DNA of 10,644 nt from assembly GCA_903850725.1 (NCBI GenBank), contig CAINMG010000074.1, positions 1 to 10,644 of the forward strand, in the 5' to 3' direction. Positions 5,686-10,644 of the stretch are shown piece after piece; position 1 is the first letter of the stretch, and each line of letters begins with the position of its first letter. The notes below the pieces were generated by a model. The model saw only the letters and a list, made by a program, of their open reading frames with translations, made no database searches and had not been told where the DNA came from. This DNA is from Candidatus Staskawiczbacteria bacterium. GTDB taxonomy: Bacteria; Patescibacteriota; Minisyncoccia; Minisyncoccales; Staskawiczbacteraceae. The translations under genes were made by a program, and so were the position numbers.

Positions 5686-5834
5686 ATATTAGATATTTCA
5701 ATTGGAGGCTTGGTCTGATATTTTGCTATTATATATCCACAGGCAAAAGAAAACAAGGTAAGCAACAAAACAAGTATAAAAACCATAATATTAGCCCTGT
5801 TGGCTTTGACAAATTCAAAAATTTTTGCTAACAT
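5679..5834 (-). CDS. Small single-span membrane protein (51 aa)
   Basis: Minus-strand frame from ATG at 5834-5832 to TAA at 5681-5679. The protein has a charged N-terminus (MLAKIFEFVKANRA), one strongly hydrophobic helix (about residues 15-37, IMVFILVLLLTLFSFACGYI), then a short polar tail with AKYQTKPPIEI. The design (short amphipathic start, one helix ending in GYIIAK, Pro-containing tail) resembles small uncharacterised proteins I associate with Patescibacteria, but I know no function. Its start lies 26 bases from the divergent rpmA start, and its stop overlaps the plus-strand terminator. The Cys at residue 32 is inside the helix, not a lipobox. The frame looks real because it has coherent topology and fills a gap otherwise without a gene. 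Confidence 0.65.
   Translation of the reverse strand: MLAKIFEFVKANRANIMVFILVLLLTLFSFACGYIIAKYQTKPPIEISNIK
5806..5834 (+). promoter_or_regulatory. Promoter of rpmA (extended -10)
   Basis: TTGACA (5806-5811) and TAACAT (5829-5834) with a 17-base spacer and TG one base before the -10 box, an extended -10 element. The start is near 5841, 20 bases before the rpmA ATG. The promoter lies within the first codons of the divergent small membrane-protein gene. Confidence 0.55.
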
Positions 5835-5860
5835 AGAATATATAATTAAACTTTAAAAAT

Positions 5861-6187
5861 ATGTCAAAAACTAAATCATCTGGTCTTTCTAGGCTTGGAA
5901 GAGATTCCAATGCTCAAAGACTGGGAATTAAGAAATTTGCTGGCGAAGCTGTGAAAACTGGCAATATAATCGTAAGACAACGAGGAACAAGGATTCTCCC
6001 AGGTAAAAATGTAAAACTTGGTTCTGATGATACTATTTTTGCAATGAAAGATGGTTTTGTCAAATTTGTTACTAAAAATAAAGATTTATTTAATGGCAAA
6101 CAAAGAATGGTAAAAGTAGTTAGTGTAGAACCAGCAAGAGCTGTTGCGGCAATAAAGGCTAAAACAAAAACTAAAACAACAAAATAA
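5861..6187 (+). CDS. rpmA: 50S ribosomal protein bL27
   Basis: A large-subunit protein whose N-terminal tail reaches the peptidyl-transferase centre. At 108 aa it is slightly longer than the usual 85-95. The family signature is clear: SGLSRLGRDSNAQRLGIKKF (about residues 7-26), then GNIIVRQRGTRILPGKNVKLG and DDTIFAMKDGFVKF. The N-terminus MSKTKSSG replaces the usual AHKKxGGS tail and carries no cleavable extension of the Firmicutes kind. The extra length is a basic low-complexity Lys/Thr/Ala tail (about 94-108). rpmA usually follows rplU; here rplU is absent from the neighbourhood and rpmA has its own promoter. There is no Shine-Dalgarno. It ends at a strong shared terminator convergent with pyrG. 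Confidence 0.96.
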   Translation: MSKTKSSGLSRLGRDSNAQRLGIKKFAGEAVKTGNIIVRQRGTRILPGKNVKLGSDDTIFAMKDGFVKFVTKNKDLFNGKQRMVKVVSVEPARAVAAIKAKTKTKTTK

Positions 6188-6195
6188 ATTCTATA

Positions 6196-6224
6196 AAACC
6201 GTCCCGCTAAGCGGGACGGTTTTT
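6196..6224. terminator. Bidirectional intrinsic terminator between rpmA and pyrG
   Basis: A perfect GC-rich stem AAACCGTCCCGC (6196-6207) with its complement (6211-6222) and a three-base loop TAA, followed by a run of T on the plus strand and by TTTT on the minus strand (counting the stem-end T residues). It sits in the 37-base gap between the convergent stops and serves both transcripts. Confidence 0.92.
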
Positions 6225-7838
6225 TTATTTGATGCAAGCTTTGATAAATGCCTTAAATAAAGGATGTGGCCTTAGTGGGCTTGATTTGAACTCTGGGTGA
6301 AATTGTGTGGCCACAAAAAATGGATGATTTGGTAATTCTATTATTTCTACTAAATCACTCTCTGGGTTTACGCCAGCAAATACCATTCCTTTTTTCTCTA
6401 AAATTTCCTTATAATTATTATTTAATTCATACCTGTGTCTATGTCTCTCTGAAATTAATTCTGACTTATAAGCAATTTTACTTTTGGTACCTTGTTTCAG
6501 TTTGCAATTATATGACCCCAAGCGCATTGTTCCTCCGTATCTTTTCTCCTTAAGCAAAACCTTTTGCTCTGGCATTACATCTATTAGGATATTTTCTGAA
6601 ATTTGTTTAAATTCTGCGGAAGTTGCATCTTTGAGGCCACATGCTGATCTAGCAAATTCTATTACTGCTAATTGCATTCCAAGACAAAGTCCAAAGAATG
6701 GAATTTTATTTTTTCTACAATATTCAATAGCTTTTATTTTGCCCTCTATTCCTCTGCTTCCAAATCCGCCTGGTACAATTATGCCATCAAATTTTTTTAA
6801 TTCTGATAAAATCTTTGGATCTTTTTCGTATGACTCAGCTGAAAGCCAAGAAATTTTTGGTTTTACATTGTTTGCAAAGCAAGCATGCTTTATGGCCTCA
6901 ATAACAGAAATATATGAATCTGCTAAAGTAAAATGTCCAGTTTCAAAATATTTCCCTACAATTCCAATTTCTACAATCTTACTTACATTTTTAGTTTTTT
7001 TGACAAATTTCTCCCAATCTAGTAAATTGCTTGGCTTTGATTTTAAGCCAAACTTTTTTAAAATTCTGTTTCCTAAATTTTCATCTTCAAAATTTAGCGG
7101 AATATCATAAATTGATTCTACATCTGGGGCAGATATTATGTCTTCTGAAGCCACATTGCAGTTGACTGCAATTTTCTTTTTCCTTGGTTCATCAATTGGT
7201 AGAACTGATCTGGCTAAAATCATATCTGGTTGTATGCCAGCAGAATTTAAGGTTCGTACTGCATATTGGGTTGGTTTTGTTTTCATTTCTCCAATTTTTG
7301 CTGGTACTGGCAAATAACTTACTAAAATAAAAAATACATCTTTTGGATGTAAAATCTTCATCATGCGTCCTGCCTCTAAAAATAATAGATTTTGATATTC
7401 TCCAACTGTTCCGCCAATTTCAATTAAAACAAAATCAGCTTTTACTTTTTTGCCAGCTCTTTTGATTGTTCCTATAACTTCATTTGGAATATCTGGAACT
7501 ACTTCAACGCATTTTCCATTATATTCCAAATTTCTTTCTCTGTTAATTACTGTTTGATAAACTCTGCCAGTTGTTAGATAATTATCGGTATAAATATTTT
7601 CATCTAAAAATCTTTCATAATTTCCAACATCCTGATCACACTCTGCTCCATCTTCGGTCACAAAAACTTCCCCGTGCTCGGTTGGATTCATTGTCCCAGC
7701 ATCAACATTAATGTAGGGATCTATTTTGATTGCAGTTACTTTAAAACCTTTGCTCTTTAATATTCTACCAATAGAAGCTGTGGCAACACCTTTGCCTACG
7801 CCAGACATTACTCCACCGGCAACAAAAATATACTTCAT
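6225..7838 (-). CDS. pyrG: CTP synthase
   Basis: Makes CTP from UTP, ATP and glutamine, the last step of pyrimidine nucleotide synthesis, in the cytoplasm. 537 aa, the normal length. The N-terminal amidoligase domain (about 1-270) has the phosphate-binding GGVMSGVGKG at 8-17 and the KIDPYINVDAGTMNPTEHGE block at 38-57. The C-terminal class I glutaminase domain (about 285-537) has the oxyanion stretch PGGFGSRG, the nucleophile Cys385 in GLCLGMQ, and His514 and Glu516 in QFHPEF. All catalytic residues are present. It follows rplI by 18 bases and is probably the last gene of the ctpA-rplI-pyrG transcript, which ends at the shared terminator. No Shine-Dalgarno. Retention of this gene in a reduced genome fits a need for some nucleotide interconversion. 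Confidence 0.98.
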   Translation of the reverse strand: MKYIFVAGGVMSGVGKGVATASIGRILKSKGFKVTAIKIDPYINVDAGTMNPTEHGEVFVTEDGAECDQDVGNYERFLDENIYTDNYLTTGRVYQTVINRERNLEYNGKCVEVVPDIPNEVIGTIKRAGKKVKADFVLIEIGGTVGEYQNLLFLEAGRMMKILHPKDVFFILVSYLPVPAKIGEMKTKPTQYAVRTLNSAGIQPDMILARSVLPIDEPRKKKIAVNCNVASEDIISAPDVESIYDIPLNFEDENLGNRILKKFGLKSKPSNLLDWEKFVKKTKNVSKIVEIGIVGKYFETGHFTLADSYISVIEAIKHACFANNVKPKISWLSAESYEKDPKILSELKKFDGIIVPGGFGSRGIEGKIKAIEYCRKNKIPFFGLCLGMQLAVIEFARSACGLKDATSAEFKQISENILIDVMPEQKVLLKEKRYGGTMRLGSYNCKLKQGTKSKIAYKSELISERHRHRYELNNNYKEILEKKGMVFAGVNPESDLVEIIELPNHPFFVATQFHPEFKSSPLRPHPLFKAFIKACIK

Positions 7839-7856
7839 GAAAATATATAAAGTTAA

Positions 7857-8321
7857 TTACTCCTCCTTTTTTCCTTGATTTTCTGGCAAAATAGACAAAT
7901 TGATTTCTGCTTCCAAATTGTGATCAAGGTTAATTTTTAATTTAAATTCACCAGTTTGTTTGATTGCGTCTTTCAAATCAATCTGAGATTTTTTAACATC
8001 AAACCCCATTTCTTTTAATTTTTCAGCAATCTTTTGAGCGTTTACTGATTCAAAAAGCTGGCCTTCATCCCCCACCTTTAAGGTAATTTGAACTTCTAAA
8101 TCATCGAGGTTTGATGCTAACTCTTGAAATTTCTTCAATTCTTCTTCAACCTCTACAGCAATAACCTCTTTTTGAGAATCAAGCCATTTTAAAGCTTGTT
8201 TGGTAGCTGGTTTTGCTAAATTTTGAGGTATCAAAAAATTTCTAGCATAGCCATCTTTTACCTCTTTGACTTCATATTTTTTACCCACATCCTCCACATT
8301 TTGCAAAAGTATAACTTTCAT
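7857..8321 (-). CDS. rplI: 50S ribosomal protein bL9
   Basis: A large-subunit protein that binds 23S rRNA near the L1 stalk and helps keep reading frame. 154 aa, the normal length. The N-terminal rRNA-binding domain has MKVILLQNVEDVGKKYEVKE followed by DGYARNFLIPQNLAKPAT (about residues 1-40). A long Glu/Lys-rich connecting helix follows (about 40-75), then the C-terminal domain (LKVGDEGQLFESVNAQKIAE) and a charged tail QGKKEE. It lies 18 bases before pyrG and 33 bases after ctpA. Some Patescibacteria lineages are reported to lack bL9, so its presence narrows the placement. A possible promoter lies at 8342-8369. Confidence 0.97.
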   Translation of the reverse strand: MKVILLQNVEDVGKKYEVKEVKDGYARNFLIPQNLAKPATKQALKWLDSQKEVIAVEVEEELKKFQELASNLDDLEVQITLKVGDEGQLFESVNAQKIAEKLKEMGFDVKKSQIDLKDAIKQTGEFKLKINLDHNLEAEINLSILPENQGKKEE

Positions 8322-8341
8322 ATTATTTTGAATTTAATTTT

Positions 8342-8369
8342 ATTATACTATATCTTACTTTATTGTCTT
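8342..8369 (-). promoter_or_regulatory. Possible internal promoter of rplI-pyrG
   Basis: Minus-strand TATAAT (8347-8342), a perfect -10 box, preceded by AAGACA (8369-8364, 4/6) at a 16-base spacing. It overlaps the end of ctpA. The -10 is convincing; the -35 is weak. Confidence 0.4.
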
Positions 8370-9548
8370 AATAATTTCAAGGGCTTTTTCCAATTGTGGG
8401 TCTTTTCCAGCTTCAACATCTTTTTCTGTAATTTCTACCTTATAATCTGGAGTTAAGCCAACTTCAGAAATTGAAGCACCTTTTGGGGTAAGCCACTTTG
8501 CGATTGTGATTTTTAAAGACGAACCATCTTTTAAATTTAAAATTTGCTGAACTGATCCCTTGCCAAAAGATTTTTCTCCAATTAATTTTATGTCTCTATT
8601 GTCTCTCAATGTGCCAGCTAAAATTTCAGAAGCTGAGGCTGAGCCACCATTAATCAAAATAACCATTGGGTAATTTACAAAATTTGCACTTCCTTGAGTT
8701 TTGTAAATTGTTTGTTCTTTGGCTTTGCCAAAATCTTCAATGGTTACAACTTTACCCCTTTCCAAAAACCAACCAGCAATTTCTTGTGATAATTCAAGAT
8801 AGCCACCGGGATTATTTCTTAAATCCAAAACAATTTTTTCAGCTGGGCTGTTAATAATCTCCAACGCAGATTTTTTAAAATCAGGAGATAAAATTTGGTC
8901 AAATTGAAATATTTGTATATAAGCAATATTGTTATCTTTTAGTGCCCATTTTACTGAAGGAACCTTGATTGTATCTCTAATTATTTTTATATCTTTTGAT
9001 CTGGTCCAGCTTGATCTATAAATGTTTAAAGTAACTTCAGTTCCCCTTTGACCTCTAATTAATTTAACAGCTTCATCAGTTGTCATATCTGTAGTTTCTT
9101 TATCATTAATTTTTAAAATCATATCTCCTGCCATAATCCCTGCTTTTTGAGCTGGCGTTCCTTCTAGTGGTGCAATTATTGTAAGCTGATTTTTCTTGAT
9201 ACCAACTTCTGCTCCAATGCCAGAGAAAAATCCGGACAAACTATCATTAAATTGCTTTGATTGTTCTGGATCAAAAAAGCTTGTATATGGATCCTGCAAG
9301 GAGCCTGCCATACCGCGAATTGCTCCGTAAATTATTTCTTGATTATTTATTTTTTCTGGGTTTATAAAATTTGCAGATAATTTATTATATGCATCCCAAA
9401 ATAATGAAAAGTCAATTGTCTCTGGTTGACAAACTTTGAGTTCAACATTATTTTTCCCAATAAAAAATCCTCCAGCAAAAAATCCCACAAAAAGAATTAC
9501 AATAATTATTGGATAAATAAATTTATTATTTTTATAAAATAAAGCCAT
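8355..9548 (-). CDS. ctpA: Carboxyl-terminal processing protease (S41 family)
   Basis: A serine protease of the Ctp/Prc family that works outside the membrane, trimming or degrading envelope proteins from their C-termini. 397 aa, the usual length. There is an N-terminal membrane anchor (about residues 11-31, IYPIIIVILFVGFFAGGFFI), a helical region, a PDZ domain (about 105-180, GIGAEVGI to LNIYR) that recognises substrate tails, and the S41 core with LDLRNNPGGYL (about 241-251). The Ser/Lys dyad is Ser305 in GGSASASEI and Lys330 in GEKSFGKGS; their 25-residue spacing matches E. coli Prc (430/455). It should be active. It probably heads a transcript with rplI and pyrG, 33 bases before rplI. No Shine-Dalgarno. 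Its upstream region contains the REP-like palindrome at 9627-9646. Confidence 0.96.
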   Translation of the reverse strand: MALFYKNNKFIYPIIIVILFVGFFAGGFFIGKNNVELKVCQPETIDFSLFWDAYNKLSANFINPEKINNQEIIYGAIRGMAGSLQDPYTSFFDPEQSKQFNDSLSGFFSGIGAEVGIKKNQLTIIAPLEGTPAQKAGIMAGDMILKINDKETTDMTTDEAVKLIRGQRGTEVTLNIYRSSWTRSKDIKIIRDTIKVPSVKWALKDNNIAYIQIFQFDQILSPDFKKSALEIINSPAEKIVLDLRNNPGGYLELSQEIAGWFLERGKVVTIEDFGKAKEQTIYKTQGSANFVNYPMVILINGGSASASEILAGTLRDNRDIKLIGEKSFGKGSVQQILNLKDGSSLKITIAKWLTPKGASISEVGLTPDYKVEITEKDVEAGKDPQLEKALEIIKTIK

Positions 9549-9580
9549 ATTTTTTATTGAGAAATTAATTTTGCTTATGC

Positions 9581-9609
9581 TTTATATTTTACCAAATAAT
9601 TATTTTAAA
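9581..9609 (-). promoter_or_regulatory. Weak candidate promoter of ctpA
   Basis: Minus-strand TTTAAA (9609-9604) and TATAAA (9586-9581) at a 17-base spacing, 4/6 and 5/6 matches in AT-rich DNA where chance matches are frequent. The position, about 33 bases before the ctpA ATG, is reasonable. Confidence 0.3.
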
Positions 9610-9626
9610 CACAATAGCAATTTGTC

Positions 9627-9646
9627 ATTCCCGCGTACGCGGGAAT
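9627..9646. repeat. REP-like GC-rich palindrome
   Basis: ATTCCCGCGTACGCGGGAAT is a perfect 20-base palindrome in AT-rich surroundings, with flanks GTC and CCAGG. This word type, TCATTCCCGC...GCGGGAATCC, is a widespread dispersed repeat in bacterial genomes, seen between genes as REP-like or miniature mobile elements. It lies between ctpA and the terminator of the large RNA candidate. No T run follows, so it is not a standard terminator. Confidence 0.7.
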
Positions 9647-9704
9647 CCAGGTAACGTGCACTTAACTCTATATCCCCAACCATGACCAGCGATTTTTTAC
9701 ATTT

Positions 9705-9736
9705 AAAAAGAGGCAGTGTCATTGACGACTGCCTCT
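9705..9736 (-). terminator. Terminator of the large RNA candidate
   Basis: A 9-bp stem, AGAGGCAGT (9709-9717) with ACTGCCTCT (9728-9736), and a 10-base loop. On the minus strand it is followed by a run of five T (including the stem end) and then AAATG. The T tract is short, but there is none on the other strand. Confidence 0.65.
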
Positions 9737-9963
9737 GCCCAATCGGGCCGTATTTGTTTTTCATGCGAAAGGGTCTCAATTTATCCCCCTCCGCAACGCG
9801 TGAGTGGTTCTGCTCCTGACAAGGCAGGTGCCTTTGGCGCAAATCGCGCGCCCGCGCTGGACAAACTGCCAGCAAGGCCGCCGCCGAAACGTCAGCGAGA
9901 CATTGGGCTCATACGCCCTGCGGGGACACTCACCCCGCATGCCCGTTCGGGCTTCGTTGGTTA

Positions 9964-10020
9964 TCAGTTATTACACTGACAACCAAGCCCGATATCGTAA
10001 AAAACGAATTGCCGAGGCAT
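9964..10020 (-). CDS. Putative 18-codon ORF with a strong, foldable ribosome binding site
   Basis: The minus strand reads AAAGGAGG (10033-10026), five bases, then ATG at 10020, encoding MPRQFVFYDIGLGCQCNN and a TGA at 9966-9964. The peptide has no family I recognise; it contains a CQC pair. GAGGC of the ribosome binding site pairs with GCCTC covering the last base of the start codon and codon 2, leaving a six-base loop, so initiation would be masked when folded. The stop codon lies inside the long 9948-9991 hairpin. It could be a leader peptide, a small expressed peptide, or a chance frame in an RNA gene. The start matches the layout of the left-edge gene (AAAGGAGGC, spacer, ATGCC). Confidence 0.3.
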   Translation of the reverse strand: MPRQFVFYDIGLGCQCNN

Positions 10021-10082
10021 AAAAGCCTCCTTTCTAGCTGTACTCGCCCACCATATCGTGATGGCAGGTTTCCAGCGTTAGA

Positions 10083-10250
10083 AAAAAAACGGAACGGTTC
10101 ACTAAACTGAGCTTAAAAATTTCGCTACAATATTCAATAATGTCTTTTGCGAATTAAACTCTGTCTATAAATCAATCTATATAGATTAAACTCAATTTAG
10201 TGAACCGTTTCAAACTTACTTTTTAACGAACTTTACTTAAATTTGATTAT
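10083..10250 (-). ncRNA. 5' RNA domain closed by a 19-bp helix and a U8 run
   Basis: The minus-strand transcript from the promoter at 10257-10285 begins near 10250. Arms AACGGTTCACTAAATTGAG (minus, 10209-10191) and its partner (10111-10093) form a 19-bp helix. The only non-Watson-Crick position is a G-U pair on the minus strand and would be an A/C mismatch on the plus strand, which favours minus-strand RNA. The 79-base enclosed region folds further: TTCGC/GCGAA (10121-10125/10149-10153) and the AATCTATATAGATT palindrome (10174-10187). Eight T residues follow the helix at 10089-10082, so it may terminate a 165-nt RNA or attenuate the larger RNA downstream. Confidence 0.55.
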
Positions 10251-10256
10251 ACATTA

Positions 10257-10285
10257 AGTATATCACAATCAAGCATTCGTGTCAA
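10257..10285 (-). promoter_or_regulatory. Strong promoter of the minus-strand structured RNA
   Basis: Minus-strand TTGACA (10285-10280) and TATACT (10262-10257) with a 17-base spacer, 6/6 and 5/6 matches. It points straight into the structured region and has no protein gene within 700 bases downstream, as expected for an RNA promoter. Confidence 0.7.
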
Positions 10286-10327
10286 TAGTCTACAACACAT
10301 TTTACCAATTTTGTCAGTATTATTATT

Positions 10328-10341
10328 TTGTCGCACAATAA
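10328..10341. repeat. TTGTCGCACAATAA dyad copy
   Basis: Identical over 14 bases to the copy at 4758-4771 and over 12 bases to that at 4145-4156. It lies between the promoter at 10257-10285 and the terminator at 10354-10379, outside any gene. Confidence 0.5.
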
Positions 10342-10353
10342 GAATAATGCAAC

Positions 10354-10379
10354 AAAAAAGAAGTAAGTTTCCTTACTCC
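10354..10379 (-). terminator. Intrinsic terminator of the right-end RNA candidate
   Basis: On the minus strand GGAGTAAG-GAAA-CTTACTTC forms an 8-bp stem (one G-U) with a GAAA tetraloop, followed directly by TTTTTT. Plus-strand reading gives no T run. It marks the 3' end of a minus-strand transcript arriving from the right end of the window. Confidence 0.6.
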
Positions 10380-10526
10380 TTATCACTCTGCCTAAAATAG
10401 ACAGAGTAACTTTGCCGACACATCCTTAACGCGGGGTTCGGCAATCCGCGGACCGTTGACAAGCCTGTCGCCCCATCAACTTGACAACATTGTAGACTTT
10501 TCGGAGAAAAATCTCCCGAGGAATAC
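10380..10526 (-). ncRNA. Unclassified compact RNA candidate with a pseudoknot
   Basis: A GC-rich block upstream of the minus-strand terminator. It contains a hairpin with 8-bp arms (10385-10392/10400-10407); interleaved helices TTGCCGA/TCGGCAA (10412-10418/10438-10444) and CGCGG/CCGCG (10430-10434/10446-10450), whose order a-b-a'-b' is a classic H-type pseudoknot; a 9-bp helix with one mismatch (10455-10463/10480-10488, GTTGACAAG/CTTGACAAC); and CGGAGA/TCTCC near 10502-10515. The strand is taken from the terminator. No promoter is visible on the minus strand within the window, so the 5' end is unknown. A plus-strand leader for the short ORF at 10535 is the alternative. It matches no RNA family I recognise. 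Confidence 0.45.
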
Positions 10527-10561
10527 GGCACATTATGCCCTCAAACCGAACACTTTGCGTT
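10527..10561. repeat. 35-bp perfect inverted repeat of window positions 1-35
   Basis: The reverse complement of this segment equals bases 1-35 at every position. The match stops on the inner side, where the left copy has its AAAGGAGG site and the right copy has an unrelated sequence. On the outer side the left copy is cut by the window edge, so the full repeat may be longer. Confidence 0.95.
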
Positions 10562-10606
10562 AAAATACCTCGTAATCACAGGTGTTTTTTTGTTGAAATT
10601 TTCTAG
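10535..10606 (+). CDS. Short ORF sharing its first nine codons with the left-edge gene
   Basis: ATG at 10535 opens a 23-codon frame beginning MPSNRTLCVKIPRNH and ending at TAG 10604-10606. The first nine codons and the eight bases before the ATG are identical to the left-edge gene, but the strong ribosome binding site is missing here: the bases before the repeat read GAATAC. No convincing promoter precedes it. A small helix ACCT/AGGT with seven T residues follows codon 9 (10567-10592), a weak terminator-like signal. It could be a truncated duplicate of the left-edge gene start, a silent cassette, or a genuine short peptide. The function is unknown. Confidence 0.25.
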   Translation: MPSNRTLCVKIPRNHRCFFVEIF

Positions 10607-10644
10607 AACAAACATTTTTAACTTTCTGCTTCTTGATAATACCT

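Larger units (their letters stand above)
9703..10080 (-). ncRNA. Unclassified large structured RNA candidate (main GC-rich domain)
   Basis: About 380 bases of GC-rich sequence ending in an intrinsic terminator that works only on the minus strand. Visible hairpins (plus coordinates): 9836-9840/9848-9852 (GGCGC), 9856-9860/9869-9873 (GCTGG), TGCGGGG/CCCCGCA (9919-9925/9933-9939), and a 17-bp interrupted helix (9948-9954/9985-9991 plus 9959-9968/9975-9984). The loop CACTCA of the 9919-9939 hairpin is complementary to TGAGTG at 9801-9806, over 120 bases away, giving a long-range loop contact. I checked for tmRNA, RNase P RNA, SRP, 6S and rRNA conserved words on both strands and found none. An upstream promoter at 10257-10285 could drive it together with the 10083-10250 domain. 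It contains a short ORF at 9964-10020. Confidence 0.6.

Noticed and set aside
9600..9875. 91-codon minus-strand frame with YLDSRVRGNDK near its end
   Set aside because: That string is what the GC-rich REP-like palindrome yields when translated; the frame runs through the structured RNA and its terminator and has no start signals.
9716..10022. Two overlapping plus-strand frames of 87 and 72 codons
   Set aside because: They lie in the GC-rich RNA island antisense to its promoter and terminator. Composition is Pro/Arg/Ala-rich, unlike every real gene here, with no ribosome binding site.
9703..10080. tmRNA, RNase P RNA, SRP RNA or 6S RNA
   Set aside because: I searched both strands by eye for the conserved cores of these families and the tmRNA 3' T-arm and found none, so I left the RNA unclassified.
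10430..10451. tRNA T-arm (GGTTCGGCAATCC)
   Set aside because: The invariant A58 is G here, the loop and stem lengths do not fit, and no acceptor, D or anticodon arms flank it.
10535..10561. 5S rRNA (CCGAACAC word)
   Set aside because: Only an eight-base resemblance; the other conserved 5S segments (such as GCCGATGGTA) are absent.

Overview
The window looks like a chromosomal segment of a Candidate Phyla Radiation (Patescibacteria) bacterium, most likely Parcubacteria-like. The genes are AT-rich and short and are packed with small gaps. They start after A/T-rich leaders without Shine-Dalgarno sequences, and the core proteins (GluRS, bL27, bL9, CTP synthase, UPP synthase) sit among short membrane-anchored or secreted proteins that I cannot assign. 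The lineage call is inference from style and gene content; no rRNA gene is present.

Layout. (1) 1-80: a consensus promoter, a strong ribosome binding site and the first nine codons of a minus-strand gene that runs off the left edge, divergent from gltX. (2) 128-2956: gltX and two hypothetical exported or membrane-anchored proteins, probably one plus-strand transcript, closed by a 12-bp-stem terminator. (3) 3032-4717: a strong promoter, a 127-nt leader with two long hairpins, a complete tyrosine recombinase, then a LAGLIDADG-fold protein that has lost its catalytic acidic residue. (4) 4787-5834: uppS (minus), a GC-rich structured RNA candidate transcribed divergently from it, and a 51-residue single-span membrane protein (minus). 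(5) 5861-9548: rpmA (plus) converges with a minus-strand cluster ctpA-rplI-pyrG on a shared bidirectional terminator. (6) 9549-10644: about 1.1 kb without an ordinary gene. It holds a REP-like palindrome, a large structured minus-strand RNA with its own promoter and terminator, a short ORF whose ribosome binding site is folded into a hairpin, a second compact RNA-like element with a pseudoknot, and a copy of the left-edge gene start.

How the genes work together. The named genes are housekeeping: charging of tRNA(Glu), ribosome parts bL27 and bL9, CTP supply, the undecaprenyl lipid carrier for envelope synthesis, and envelope proteolysis. The accessory interest is in the recombinase with its hairpin leader and in the three GC-rich RNA-like islands (5513-5685, 9703-10250, 10354-10560). 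These stand out sharply from the AT-rich background and match no RNA family I recognise. A 35-bp perfect inverted repeat joins the two ends of the window and covers the start of the off-edge gene. I could not run covariance-model or protein-profile searches, so the RNA and hypothetical-gene calls rest on reading the sequence by eye.
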